From positions 8,184,001 to 8,248,000 of the forward strand of contig NC_057765.1 of NCBI RefSeq assembly GCF_010389155.1: a stretch of 64,000 bases of DNA, given 5' to 3'. Position 1 is the stretch's first letter, and each line of letters starts with the position of its first letter. This DNA is from Erigeron canadensis. Taxonomy: Eukaryota; Streptophyta; Magnoliopsida; Asterales; Asteraceae. Shown piece by piece: positions 34,290 through 46,578 of the stretch. The position numbers and the translations under genes are program-made. Below the pieces are notes generated by a model. It made no database searches and had not been told where the DNA came from. It worked only from the letters and a program-made list of their open reading frames with translations.

Positions 34290-35272
34290 TGTTAGGTCCA
34301 GATTTACTGGACTCGCTACAGACATAACTACTGGAGCCCTCTGAAGATTTGTCCAGAAATTATGTGAAGACCAGTGAACAACTTACTTGTATAGAAATCT
34401 GGATTCCACCAGATTTGTTCACTGGACTTCACTCCAGTCAAGATCTCTCCACTGAAGAACATTCTCACTGAAGTAAAAGACTGAAGTCTAAAGAAAGAAG
34501 TCGGACAAATAGCGGAGCTCACTGGAAGACTTACCAGATCTTCTGTCTGGAGTCCTTGTCAGTGTTCTAGATCGTACAAGCCTGAACACTGATTACGAGA
34601 AATTGACTTTATGCCTTTACATGCCTTTAACCGGACAATCCATTTGTCTTTTGTTAAAAGCCTTACACGCATGTAAAGGTGGTTGGTTAATTAGAAGACA
34701 AGTCACTGTCATGTGACTTTATTCTTGTACTTTAATCAATGCTTTTAAGGAATTAATGTAATTTCCTTAAATGCATGTAACCATATTTGTACGGCAAAAA
34801 GAATATTATATTTATTCTTTTTGCCTATAAATACCAAGTCACTTCCTCGTCCAAATGACATACTTTTTCAATTTGGTGTCTTTGCTCAAATACTCTCGAT
34901 CTAAACAGTCATACTTCACAACTTTAAGTATTTCGATCAAAGAGTTTATTTAGCAAAGATTAGATCACTTGTATTTCATAGGTTGTTTAGATACTTACTT
35001 TGTAATATCTTGTTCCGCAACAACCTTGTATTTTATTTAACATCAATAAATAAAATACACTTGAAAATTACATTGTGTCTCACCATTTACTTATTTGTTT
35101 ATCTTTATATTGCTTAAGTACGTATTACGTTATATATATTCTTGCATTTATATTAATCGTAATACTAGTCCAATCTAGTGCTTACTTGACATTTAATACT
35201 AGTCATCTCTAGTGATTACTTGACTTGTTATTCTACACTTGTGGGTTAAACCATCGAGTGAGGGACTTCACA
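34290..35272 (+). repeat. 5' LTR of the Sirevirus
   Basis: 983 bp, starting TGTTAGGTCC and ending GACTTCACA (TG...CA). It contains a TATA-like ctataaatacc at about 34824, a plausible promoter for the element. Its first 208 bases are rich in inverted cactgga/tccagtg motifs and have no counterpart in the 3' LTR. Confidence 0.9.
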
Positions 35273-35274
35273 AT

Positions 35275-35286
35275 TGGTATCAGAGC
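35275..35286 (+). other. primer binding site, initiator tRNA-Met
   Basis: TGGTATCAGAGC, two bases after the LTR end, complementary to the 3' end of plant initiator tRNA-Met; the standard copia/Sirevirus primer site. The small LTR element at 21836 uses the same site. Confidence 0.9.
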
Positions 35287-35324
35287 AGAAGGCTAACATA
35301 CTTGCCTAGATCTGCATTCTCTCG

Positions 35325-36604
35325 ATGGCCAACCCAGAGAATACACAAGGAAACCCTTTCAATGCTGGACCTACACCCATAAATGAATTTGAACAAACCA
35401 ATGACCATGCTAACAATAATCCACCACCACCACCACCCACACCCTCTATTCCTGCTTCTCCACACGTGCATATGCACTACTCGAATACTCCTGTTCCCAA
35501 ATTCAGTGGGAATGGTGATGAATTTGGCATGTGGAAGGCTAGGATGTTATTACATGTTACTGGTATTGAGAGGAATATGCTTAAAATTTTAAATGAAGGA
35601 CTCTATATTCCTAGAAGTCCTCTCAATCCACTTCTTGATCCAACTGGAGCAAGATCTGGGAGGGAAAAGGGAGAGGAACATTGGTCTGAAGAGGAAAGGA
35701 GACTTGTCAATATTGACACTACTTTAAAAGTCATGATCCTCGGGGCCGTTCCTGAAGCTCTAATTCCTACACTAGTGCTTTATCCAAGTGCCAAAAGCAT
35801 GTGGGATGAACTAGTGAACCAGTATGAAGGTGGTGATGATACTATTGTTACCAGGAAAGTGACTTTAAATAAGAAGTGTGAGTCATTTTTTGCCCTACCC
35901 AATGAATCATTAACTGGTACCTACACCAGATTTATATCTATCATAAACCAGTTAAGAGGGCTTGGGGTAGAGAAGGACAAGGACATACTTCTTGAAAAAT
36001 TTTGTGATATTCTTCCTTCAAAATGGTCTCATATGATCGTGGTCTTGAGACAAGGTAAAACCTTGCATTCCCATACTCTGTCATCTTTGTATGGAGCCTT
36101 CAGATTCACTGAAGAGAATCAAGCCCAGAGAATTGAGGCAGAAAAAGATGCTATTAATCATGCTTCCAGTAGTTCCCCAGTGGTTAGTCATACTGAACCA
36201 CCATGTGCAACATTAATGTCTTCCGAGAACGTATTTTCTATGAAGAAGATGATGTCTGAATTAATGGATTCTGGAGTCATGAATAATATCTCTCCAGAAT
36301 ATGATGAAACTGACAGTGATGATCTAATGGCTATGATGGCTAAAACGTTTAACCGTTTCAAAGCCAGAGCTAACAGACCCACTGGACACAATGCACCCAG
36401 TTCTTCCACTGATAAGACCAATTTGACATGCTTTAAGTGTGGCAGAAAAGGTCATTTCATGAAAGAGTGCAAGTCCAATCAGTTTGTCTCACAATCTGGT
36501 CCATCACCTTCTTATAACAAGCCTGATGATAGCTACAGATTAAAATACAAAAAGCTTAAGGCTCAAATTGCTCTCATGTCTGCAGAAAAGATAATAATAA
36601 ATGC
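35325..36604 (+). pseudogene. gag: gag, nucleocapsid part
   Basis: The first ATG after the primer site opens a frame that runs to 36668, but the native protein departs from it near 36590-36605. Residues 60-250 resemble the copia gag polypeptide (UBN2 type; KFSGNGDEFGMWKARM near residue 63). A CCHC zinc knuckle, CFKCGRKGHFMKEC, stands at residues 369-382 and would bind RNA. Downstream coding continues in another frame, so a one- or two-base indel in the AT-rich stretch around 36590 has disrupted the polyprotein. Proline-rich N-terminus. Confidence 0.85.
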
Positions 36605-37711
36605 ATGGTGGCAAAAGAAGAATGGGTTCCCTCTGATGACTCATCAGTCGATGATGAAGAGGAAATAGATTGTTGTTACATGGCTCTAGCTGATGAAGAG
36701 CATCTGGTGAAAGAAGATGTCACATCTGGAAGATGGGTGGACATTGTCATTAAAAAGGTAATAGATTATGACAAAGAAACTGATCCTGAGTTAAAATTGG
36801 ACATTGCTGAAGCTTTAAACTCTGATTTAATGTTTGTGGAAACTGTTCGTTCAGAAATGTCAAATAATTTTGAAACAGATTTTTCTGAAATGACAAACTT
36901 ACAATCTAAGTTAAAAGAATTGCAAGATATTGAACTAGCTTTCAAAGCACAAGTTTTGGTTACTGAACAACTGGTCCAAGAAAAGGAAGAACTGGAAAAT
37001 CTTTTATCAAAAGAAAAACTTGTTATCCAGTCATGGCTTGAGACCAAGAAACCATATGATGCTGCACGTAACCAGTACCCCTCCCAAAAACGTGCATATC
37101 TAGGGGGTGATGTTAATGCTGCTGCATTAATACCTGTTGTTGACCGACTGCCTGAAGTGTTAAAACCTAGCACTATCTATGATGAACCAACAACACCCAA
37201 AACTTGTATTATTCCTCCTGTTCAATTGTCTGAGGTTAAGACTGGAGCTCCACAGATGAATGCTCCAGTCAAGAAGGTTAAGCAGAATAAACCTTTGCCT
37301 CAATCATCTTCTAAAGAACCACAGGTTCAGAAAAAGAAGAATGTTGTTCCTCCACCTAAGCCAAAAGTACAGTCAACTGGAAAGGCTATGGTGTCATCTG
37401 AAGAAAATATTTTGTTAAGGTTGGAGAGTCAGTTTCAACTACTGGCTCGTCAAGTTCAAAGTTGTAATGCAAGAATTAACAATTTTGAGGGTCCTTCATC
37501 TGGCCCTAAACAAAATACAAAACCTTTTTCCAAGAAAGAAAATCGAGCACACCTATTGATAAGCAAAAGAAAAAGGTTTCAAAACTGTCAGCTCCAGTGG
37601 TGTTTACTGAGAAACCCACTATTTTTGAAAGTGAAATCAACCAGATACCTGCTGGGATCCATCCTTGTGGATCCAGAGAACCCATCAGTCGATGGGTTCG
37701 CAAACCTTTAA
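36605..37711 (+). pseudogene. gag extension between zinc knuckle and protease
   Basis: The acidic, then charged, 368-codon frame continues gag after the frame break. Residues about 40-145 have heptad-like spacing of L/I/V among E and K and probably form a coiled coil. The last third is basic and Pro/Lys-rich. A long segment here is characteristic of Sireviruses. The frame ends at TAA 37709-37711, but the same frame continues straight into the protease motif, so this stop is a later mutation rather than the true end. Confidence 0.7.
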
Positions 37712-37893
37712 ACTAATAATCTGGTGGATGTGCAGGGCGATCGAAAGAAATATATTTGGTATCTTGACAGCGCTGCTGGCAGGACAATGACCGGATGTAA
37801 GACCCTGCTGGAGGAGTTCGAAGTTTCAGACGGACCCTCCATTACTTTTGGAAATGATGGTTCTGGAAAGACTGAGGGATATGCTGTTTGAAC
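37712..37893 (+). pseudogene. aspartic protease remnant
   Basis: In the same frame as the preceding segment, past the stop at 37709, the string WYLDSAAGRTMTG starts at 37757. Copia proteases have D-S-G followed by a C or S and HMTG here. In this copy the glycine is replaced (DSA) and the histidine before MTG is lost, so activity is doubtful even if the frame were open. The frame then meets TGA near 37889 and coding jumps to another frame. Confidence 0.65.
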
Positions 37894-39183
37894 AATGGTC
37901 AAGTCAAATTCAGACGAGTGGCTTATGTAAATGGGTTGAAGTATAATCTCATAAGTGTGAGCCAGTTGTGTGATGATGGCTACCAGGTGTTATTCAACAT
38001 CTCTCAAGGCATCGTATTTAATAAGGATTGGAAGGTAGTATTGATTGCTCCCAGAAAAGGGAATGTGTACATAATGGATATGGAAAGCTCTCCTTCAGAG
38101 CAGTGTTTCTATACCAAGGCTGATGAAGACACAAACTGGCTATGGCATAAAAGGTTGTCCCATTTAAATTTCAAAAATATCAACAAGTTGTCCAGAAAAC
38201 AACTTGCAGATGGGATACCTTCTGTCTCCTTCAAAAAGGAAAGGCCATGTCCAGGATGTGAGATGGGGAAGCAGAAACGCACCAGTTTCAAGACAAAACA
38301 GAATTTTAGCATATCTGAACCTCTTCATATGCTTCATATGGACCTCTTTGGTCCAGTGAATGTTCAGACTCGTGCTGGTAAGAAATATACCCTGGTAGTT
38401 GTTGATGAATACTCCAGATATTGTTGGGTAATATTTCTTAGATCAAAGAATGAAACTGCTGCTGAAATCATCGCTCTTATCAAGCAAATTGAACTCAAAT
38501 ACAAGCGAAAAGTGTGTCAGTTAAGAAGTGATAATGGAACAGAATTCCAGAATGCAACTCTGGAGAAATTCTGCACTGACACTGGCATCTCCCAGAATTT
38601 CTCATCAGCACATACACCAGAACAGAATGGAGTTGTAGAAAGAAAGAACAGAACGCTGATAGAAGCTGCCAGGAGTATGCTTGCTGAATCTGGTCTTCCT
38701 AAAATGTACTGGGCTGAAGCAATTGCAACCGCTTGTCATACTCAAAATCGCTCAGTATACGTGAAGAGACACAAGAAGACATCCTATGAAATATTGAGAA
38801 ATAGAAAACCAAATATTGGTTATTTTCACGTTTTTGGATGTCCAGTATACATCCTGAACGACTCCAGTCAGTTAGGCAAATTTGATGCCAAAGCTGATGA
38901 GGGATATTTCTTAGGATATTCAGCCATTCGCAAAGCCTTCAGAGTCTACAACAAGAGACTGGAAAAGGTCCAGGAGTCAATACATGTCACATTTGATGAG
39001 TCAAATGAAGCAATCAATAAAAGGCCAACCCTTAATTCTCCCTCAGAAAGTCCAATTATCTTTGGTGAATCTGATCCTATCAACTTCAATAAAGATTCAT
39101 CTGAAGATGCTTCCAATCATCCTGACTTGAAACCAGTGCAATTTGAAAAACCTTCCAGTAATACTTCATTTATCCTTCAATAA
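37888..39183 (+). pseudogene. integrase
   Basis: The frame of 431 codons carries the pre-integrase zinc-binding motif (H87, H92, C121, C124: WHKRLSH...CPGC) and the catalytic core D152 (HMDLFGPV), D215 (RSDNGTEF) and E251 (QNGVVERK). The DDE triad is complete. The GKFDAKADEGYFLGYS block typical of copia integrase C-termini follows near residue 330. It ends at TAA 39181-39183, while coding continues in another frame from about 39183, so a frameshift lies shortly before that point. It would insert element cDNA into chromosomes. Confidence 0.88.
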
Positions 39184-41066
39184 GTTTCAAACTACCCTCT
39201 GAACTTGTTATTGGATCAGATGTTCGTACTACTCCTCCAGTATCAGATTCAATTGATTTTGAGCCAGTAATCCAAGAAATGCCTTTAAATGAAGAATTTC
39301 ATGATGCAAATCGTGATCTTACAGATTCTGATGAAGATGCTGAAGTTGTCTGGCAAGATCCTACTCCAGAAAATCAATTGAATTCTTGCACTGATATTGT
39401 TGTAAGAAACAATCCTGGTCAATACTCTAAGTGGACAAAAGCTCACCCAATCAACCAGATTATCGGTGACTCCAGTAGAGGGGTTCAGACCAGAAGTGCC
39501 TCTAGTGAACAATGTTTATATGTCAGCTTCTTATCACTGATGGAACCGAAGAAGATTGACGAGGCAATGAATGACCCAAGCTGGGTGATAGCTATGCAAG
39601 AAGAGCTTCACCAGTTCGAACGAAATAAAGTTTGGAATCTGGTTCCTCCTCCAGTTGGCAAGAAAGAACCAATTGGAACCAGATGGGTCTTCAGGAATAA
39701 AGTTGACGAAGATGGTCATGTGGTCAGAAATAAGGCCAGATTGGTGGCACAAGGGTACGTCCAGACAGACCTTGACTTTGAAGAATCATTTGCACCAGTA
39801 GCAAGGTTAGAAGCCATCAGAATGTTTTTAGCCTTTGCTGCTCATCATAAGTTCAAGGTCTACCAGATGGACGTAAAAAGTGCATTTTTGAATGGAGAAT
39901 TAGAAGAAGAAGTTTTTGTCAAGCAACCTCCAGGCTTCATTGATGAAAAGCATCCACATTGGGTATATCGTCTGGACAAGGCACTGTATGGCCTCAGACA
40001 AGCCCCTCGAGCCTGGTATGATACTCTGACCAAACACTTATCAGAAAATGGTTTCAAAAGAGGTGCAATTGACAATACCTTATTTATTCTTCGTGAAAGA
40101 GGTAATCTTCTGTTGGTACAAGTTTATGTTGATGATATTATTTTTGGTTCTACTGATGAATCTTTGTGCAAGAAATTTTCAAAAATCATGTCTTCAAAAT
40201 TTGAAATGAGTTTAATGGGTGAATTAACATTTTTTCTTGGACTCCAGATTAAACAAACCAGTGATGGTATTTTTATTAATCAAGAAAAATATGTTAGAGA
40301 TATTTTAAGAAAATTCGATATGAATTCTTCACCCTCAAAATCAACTCCTATTTTTGCACCTTTAACAATAGATTCAGACCCTGATAGGAAGCCAGTGAAC
40401 ACCACTGCCTATAGAGGCATGATTGGTTCACTAATGTATTTAACTGCCAGTAGACCAGATATAATGTTTGCAACATGTCTTTGTGCCAGATATCAGTCTA
40501 ATCCAAAAGAATCTCATCTGGCGGTTGTAAAGCGCATTTTGAAGTACCTTAAGGGTACTCCCAGTTTGGGTCTTTGGTATCCCAAAGGCTCAGGCTTAGA
40601 TCTAATGGGTTATTCAGATTCAGATCATGCAGGTTGTAAGATAGACAGGAAATCCACTACTGGTGGATGTCATTTCCTTGGTGGCAAACTGGTGAGCTGG
40701 ACCAGTAAGAAGCAAACTTCAGTCTCTTTATCCACTGCTGAAGCAGAATACGTGTCTGCAGCCAGTTGTTGTGCTCAGATACTCTGGATGAAGCACCAGT
40801 TGCTTAATTATGGTATTAAGTATTCAAAGACTCCTATCTTTTGTGACAATACCAGTGCCATTGCTATCTCAAACAATCCAGTCATGCATTCCAAGACGAA
40901 ACACATTGATGTCAGGTATCATTTTATTCGCGATCATGTAATGAAGAATGATGTTGAGATCCACTTTATTCCCACTGATAAATAACTTGCTGACATTTTT
41001 ACAAAACCTTTGGATGAGAAAACTTTTCAAAATCTTGTTAGTGAGTTGGGAATGTTGAACCCTTAA
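39183..41066 (+). pseudogene. reverse transcriptase and RNase H, with premature stop
   Basis: The frame is open from about 39183 (first ATG 39279). The reverse transcriptase has [11 protein letters not shown], the catalytic aspartate in [25 protein letters not shown], and YVDD at residues 283-286 of the ATG frame. RNase H follows with [15 protein letters not shown] and the aspartate in [12 protein letters not shown] at 40983-40985 interrupts the frame where relatives have glutamine (CAA to TAA, one C-to-T change). Beyond it the conserved LADIFTKPLDEKTF reads on to a natural TAA at 41064-41066. Without the last 26 residues RNase H is probably slightly truncated. Confidence 0.92.
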
Positions 41067-42016
41067 TCTGGAACCTTGTTATGAACGCCTTTGTGACACT
41101 GGGAAGGTCCTTTGACTCCAGATCTATAAATCTATACCAGTAAAGCTATCGAACGCCTTTGTGATACTATCTTTGCACTGATAGATTTATGGATCACAAT
41201 TCCAGGGGGAAAGACTCATACCACATTTTGTTTATATATATCTAAGTTTTAGAGGGAATTTATTAATTTATTTTCTCACTGGACAAATTTTTTTGAAAAA
41301 TGTTTCTAGTACCTTGTAAATGTGTCCCTCTCATTAATACTGGATAAGTTGATGTGCATGTTTGAAGTAACTTTTGTTGCTTTGTAAATGTGTCCCTCTC
41401 ATTTGTTTATATTAGTTGACATGCGTGTTTGAGGATTACCAGAATGGTCAATCTGGGTACTTACTGGAGTGTCCCTCCAGTGTACCATTAATGCATGTTC
41501 TACTGGCCTAATCCACCAGTGAAACTGGAGTGTCCAGTCAACCTCCAGATGCATTAAAATGAGTCTGTGTGTCAAATCATTTCTTTTTAATATTTAAGGA
41601 TAATGCATGCCAACCTTACAAATTTTTCATCTGGACAGTTACTATTCAGCTTACGTAGCATGACACTTTCAATTTAAATGATGGTTTTTGTTACCTTGGG
41701 AAGACAAAAAGTGTTAGTGGGTATTTTTTGTGGGCTGTCAACCGTCATACATTTATGTGTGATGGGAAACATTAAATGCGGATGTCAAAACCGATCAAAA
41801 CTGTTTTGAACTTTTTCAAACTTACCGTTTTGAATTCCATTTTCTCTTTCCTCTATAAATACTCGCATTTACCTTCACTTTCAGATTCATCTCGAAAAAT
41901 CATTTACTCCCAAATCTTCAAATTCCTTCATTTATTTCCTTTCTCATTTACTCTCTAATCATCATCATCTCTCTTATCAAATTTCTGCTTTCACTTTCAT
42001 TTTCATAATATCTAAA
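41067..42016 (+). other. spacer between pol and extra ORF, with polypurine tract
   Basis: Non-coding apart from short frames. It includes agggggaaaga at 41204-41214, one of the purine tracts Sireviruses keep after pol, and two direct copies of ttgtaaatgtgtccctctca about 70 bp apart (near 41315 and 41381). The last 150 bases are C/T-rich with ctataaatactcgc near 41850, which could be an internal promoter for the extra ORF. That is inference. Confidence 0.55.
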
Positions 42017-45000
42017 ATGGCTCCTAAACCATCTCCTAAAAATCTTTTTGCTGCAAACTATAATCCTGTCGATAATGTCAAGAAGGCATCACATATATCT
42101 CTTTCTGCTGATGCCATCCGCATAAATATGAATCACTGGATGGCAAAACTCTCAACAAATCACACCGCCACTTCTATCATTGGAAGGTTGAACACCTTCT
42201 TCTTAAGTAGTCCACTCTATGGTAACCTAACTCTAAATCCGGGCAAAATATACTATGAATACCTTTGTGAATTCTGGTATGCTGTTGTGTATGTGGAAAG
42301 TGATGAATCCATCCACTACACCTTAAAGCAAGGCACCAAACACTTCACCATTACTGTTGATTCCCTCAGAGATGCCCTGAGGATGAATTATTTTGATGAG
42401 AATGAAATGCCCATAGAGATTCCATCTGGAATCAATACCAGGGAGGTGTGCAGGCTGATGGGGCACACAGAGATAGTGGACGAGAATGATCAGCTGCTCA
42501 GGAAGGGCACTGTATATATGAGCAGGCTGACAGACTCATGGAGGTATTTCTTCACTCATCTTGTTGAGTGTTTGGGTGGCAGTTCGGAGGTCTGGATCAG
42601 ATTAACCAGACACAGCACCAGATTGCTTACTGCCTATGGAATGGATACAGGGTGGACTTTGCCCAGATCTTTTTTAATGATCTGGTGGACAGACTGAGGG
42701 TCAAGAGCAGAAAGGCCTTCATTCCTTATATTCGCTTTCTGTCCATCATATTCAGAAAGGCCCTGAAGAATGAGTACAATGAAAATACAACTCATTTTTC
42801 AATATGTGAATACCTGAGGGACCTCAACCAGTTGACCTTATCTCCTACTGAGGTCGACATCCCATCGGTGATGCTCTATCAGTTCAGAATTCAAGAAGAT
42901 GCAATTGCATCATCGCCGGATGAGGAGGTTGCTGGTGAGCCTCATAATGATGAGGAAATTGTTGATGAAGTTAATGCTGAAAGGGTACAACCTATTTCCC
43001 AGATCGCCCCAGATCTTCAGCAACCTGGTGTGAATATTGTTGAAATTCTACCTAACCCCACCAGGCCAAGAAATAAAACTCGTCGTCTAAGGAGAGACGG
43101 AGTTCTTGTGTCAGCCCTTCCAGAATCTACTCATCAAGATTCTGGAGAAATGGGTCAGGAGACTGCCCCAGTAACCACTTCCCCATTCCAAGTAGAAGGA
43201 AGTGGTGAACAAGAAAGAGGATCTGGATCACCTCTTGTCATTCTAGTGGCAATTGCTGAAAGTGGGGACATCATGGCTGCTGATGGGTCCCTGATTGTTG
43301 AAGGAGTTGAAGGGGAACAAGCTAGGCAGGTTGAAGGAGAGAATCTGGAGCAGGTGGCTCAGATTGATTTGAATGTTGGGGTGGAGAATGTACAAGTAGA
43401 GGACCAGGCGGGTGGAACCGACCCAAATTGGGATATGGTTGATTCTCCACTGTCTGAGGACAATGATTTTGATGTGAACATGAGTTTTCTGGGAGAAGAA
43501 GAAATTGATCGCACCATCCACTCTGTCTCCCAGTCAATTCTATCTGATATGCCTCCTCCACCCCCAGTGAATACACCAACACCCCTTCTAGAACAAACAA
43601 CAACAATTCTTGAATCACCCTCTGCTCCAGAAATTCAACATTCTGAACCACTGGCAGTCACCCAACCAACTGAAAATATCACAAGGGTGCTGCCAGTATC
43701 AACTATCACCAGAATTACCAATCCTTCCAGTGTTCTCTCCTCCTCTTCTTCAACCGAGGTCCAAGGCCTTTTTGATAAGGTGGCGGACCTGGAGAGATCA
43801 CTTCAGGCTTCTTCTAAAGTTAATTCTGACTTCAAATCTATCATTTCCAATAATCTTAAGTCAGAAATGAACATTTTTGCTGGTAATGAGAAGATAGTCT
43901 TCAAGAAGCTGGATGAACTTGTCATGGCTACCAATAGAAATTCTGAATCAGTACAAGTTGCAGTCCAGGGTATCAAGGAGGATGTGGTAATAAGTGTTCA
44001 GACTGCCATTCAAACTGAAGTTGCTCAACCTCTTGCAAGTCTGACTGGTGATGTTCAGAATCTGACCACCAGAATAAGCTCTCTGGAGAGCAGGCCAACC
44101 CTGGAGAAAAACTCAGTGGTCAGCACCCTCAGTGATGAAGTTGTTAGGAAGTTCAGGGGAAACATGTTGAAAGAAATCACTGAGGAGGTGTCTGAAACTC
44201 TCCTTAGAAATCTCCGAGATGGGTTATTGCCTGAAGTTATGAAGATGATTGACGCCCAGTTGCCTCGCCACTTTCCTCAGGATCTTGAGATAATCAGAAA
44301 AGGAAGTGATGCAGTTGAGAAAAAATGTAAACAACATTGCTCCAGTTTTTGGTCGTACATTTGACTCTTCTGACAGACATACACTGGATCAGGTATGGAA
44401 TCATCTTCAGTCTGGAGATGCTTCCAAGGGGGAAGGTTCTGGTTCTGGAACTGAGAAGGTTGATCTCAGGAAGAAGATAGAGGTTTGGAAGAAGGTGATT
44501 GGTGAAGATGTCACTGGTACTAAAGCCAGTGGACAAGTTGAGGAAGAGGCTGCTGGTCCTGATGCCAGTGAGCCAGTTTTTGAAGAGTTCCAAGATATCA
44601 CTACAATAATGAAAAGTCTCAAAAGCAAGAAAGTGGTATCTGGGGAACCAACAAATGAGGCAGACGAGTATGTATCTGCTGATGAGGCCAAGGCAAAGAG
44701 ACTGGAGCAAGTGTGCATCTTAATCGAAATCTTCAAGAAAAATTTAAAAGATGACTTGATTGCTCACCAGTTAGATGTGGTCAGGCATGGGACTCTGGGT
44801 TCTTACAACGCTGGTAGGTTGGGTGTACAAATTGAAGTTTACAAGAAGATGAAGGATGATCCCAGACTGAAGAAGTGTCTGGATGCCTTGGATGAAGTCT
44901 ATATTCGATCCATGTATGCTCAGGATGAACAAGTATATGATTCTGAAATTTATGGGGTGAGCATACTAGATCTTATTGCCCAGAGAAGAGAAGAACTAAA

Positions 45001-45586
45001 AAATCTCCAGCAACAAGTAAGGAGTAATGCAACTGCTCTGGAGCATGAATATAGGAAGAAAGTCAAAGGTTTACCCAAGGCACCAGTCAAGAAAACCAAA
45101 GTTGCCAGAGATGCAGATCTCAGTACCTTCATTCCCTTGAACACAACTGAAAGAGTTAATAAAGAAAAATTTCAACAAGTTGCTGAACAGAGAAAGGTGT
45201 CAAGGGAAGTGGATGAAATGGTGAAAAGGGCTCAGACAAAGGAAAAGTATGAACATTTGTCACAATTTAGAGCTGATGTCCGACCAATAATGGGTGCTGA
45301 GATCTATCTGGCAGAAAATCATGATAACTTCTCTAAGTTCCATGTCAAACTCTTCAGAGAAGGGAACTTTACTGATGAAAGAAAGGACACCTCAATCAGG
45401 GCTTTTGGGTGGTCAGAGTTAAGAGAGATTGGGCTTTCATTCAGGGGTAAAGATGTCTCCCAGGATGTGAAATACTTTATGAAGAGGATTGGCAAGGAAT
45501 GGATGAGGAAGGAGTTGATGGAGATGGGGCTTAAGGACTTCTCTTACTTCGTCTTCATCTCCAGGTGTAAAGAGGAAGGCCACTGA
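42017..45586 (+). pseudogene. extra ORF of Sirevirus (post-pol), two frame breaks
   Basis: Three overlapping frames (42017-42697, 42568-44364, 44306-45586) read in order and differ by single-base shifts near 42585 and in an A6 run near 44322. Together they span about 1190 codons. The first about 330 residues look globular (YGNLTLNPGKIYYEYLCEFW; a type common in Asteraceae retroelement hypotheticals, from memory). A disordered Pro/Ser/Glu-rich stretch, a long coiled-coil-like region and a charged Lys/Glu-rich C-terminal domain follow. No signal peptide or clear membrane helix is seen, so the label env-like is not supported by topology. The ATG at 42017 is preceded by cttac-free C/T-rich leader sequence. 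A related, more broken copy is at 27074-29623. Function unknown. Confidence 0.7.
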
Positions 45587-45805
45587 AGAGCCAGCTGGGC
45601 ATGCTGAAAAGAAATAGGCCTGACTCTGATATTGTACTTGTATTTATTTTTATGTTGATAAAATTGTAACTTTCCTCCAGTTGATGTCTATAAATATAAG
45701 TTGCAATTCCTATTTTTTTTACAAGTACATATCCAGATTAAGTCTAGAAATTAAAATGTACAAACTGGGAACACTGATGATCTATAAAGTGGCTCTCCAG
45801 ATTAA
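45587..45805 (+). other. junction carrying the deletion of the 3' LTR start
   Basis: This holds the 3' untranslated end of the extra ORF and ends where LTR similarity begins (gacaaatagcg). Neither a polypurine tract nor the TGTTAGG LTR start is present, though both must have existed at insertion. Duplicated ccagattaagtct strings at about 45733 and 45798 may mark the deletion endpoints. Confidence 0.6.
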
Positions 45806-46578
45806 GTCTGACAAATAGCGAAGCTCACTGGAAGACTTACCAGATCTCCTGACTGGAGTCCTTGTCAGTGTTCTAGACCTTACAAGTCTGAACACTGATT
45901 ACGAGGAATTGACTTTATGCCTTTACATGCCTTTAACCGGACAATCCATTTGTCTTTTGTTAAAAGCCTTACATGCATGTAAAGGTGGTTGGTTAATTAG
46001 AAGACAAGTCACTGTCATGTGACTTTATTCTTGTACTTTAATCAATGCTTTTAAGGAATTAATGTAATTTCCTTAAATGCATGTAACCATATTTGTACGG
46101 CAAAAAGAATATTATATTTATTCTTTTTGCCTATAAATACCAATTCACTTCCTCGTCCAAATGACATACTTTTGCAATTTGGTGCCTTTGCTCAAATACT
46201 CTCGATCTAAACAGTCAGACTTCACAACTTTAAGTATTTCGATCAAAGAGTTTATTTAGCAAAGATTAGATCACTTGTATTTCATAGGTTGTTTAGATAC
46301 TTACTTTGTAATATCTTGTTCCGCAACAACCTTGTATTTTATTTAACATCAATAAATAAAATACACTTGAAAATTACATTGTGTCTCACCATTTACTTAT
46401 TTGTTTATCTTTATATTGCTTAAGTACGTATTACGTTATACATATTCTTGCATTTATATTAATGGTAATACTAGTCCAATCTAGTGCTTACTTGACATTT
46501 AATACTAGTCATCTCTAGTGATTACTTGACTTGTTATTCTCCACTTGTGGGTTAAACCATCGAGTGAGGGACTTCACA
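45806..46578 (+). repeat. 3' LTR of the Sirevirus, 5'-truncated
   Basis: 773 bp, aligned to 34498-35272 of the 5' LTR with scattered single-base differences (for example gtcatac/gtcagac, ctacact/ctccact). It ends ACTTCACA at 46578, followed by gtagg. Confidence 0.9.

Larger units (their letters stand above)
34290..46578 (+). mobile_element. Sirevirus-type Ty1/copia retrotransposon, complete outline, broken genes
   Basis: LTRs at 34290-35272 and 45806-46578 bracket gag, protease, integrase, reverse transcriptase/RNase H in copia order, then a 3.6 kb extra ORF. The pentamer gtagg is identical at 34285-34289 and 46579-46583, so both outer ends are original. The primer site is TGGTATCAGAGC. Large LTRs, an extended gag and an extra ORF after pol are Sirevirus (SIRE/Maximus lineage) features. 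The 3' LTR lacks its first about 208 bp together with the adjacent polypurine tract, a deletion after insertion. By eye the aligned LTR parts differ at about 2-3 % of sites, suggesting an insertion within the last one to two million years under usual plant rates. At least five frame breaks or stops make it non-autonomous. Confidence 0.93.

Noticed and set aside
34290..46578. Treating the Sirevirus extra ORF as an envelope gene
   Set aside because: No signal peptide or membrane helix is visible in the frames at 42017-45586, so the env label is not supported by this sequence.
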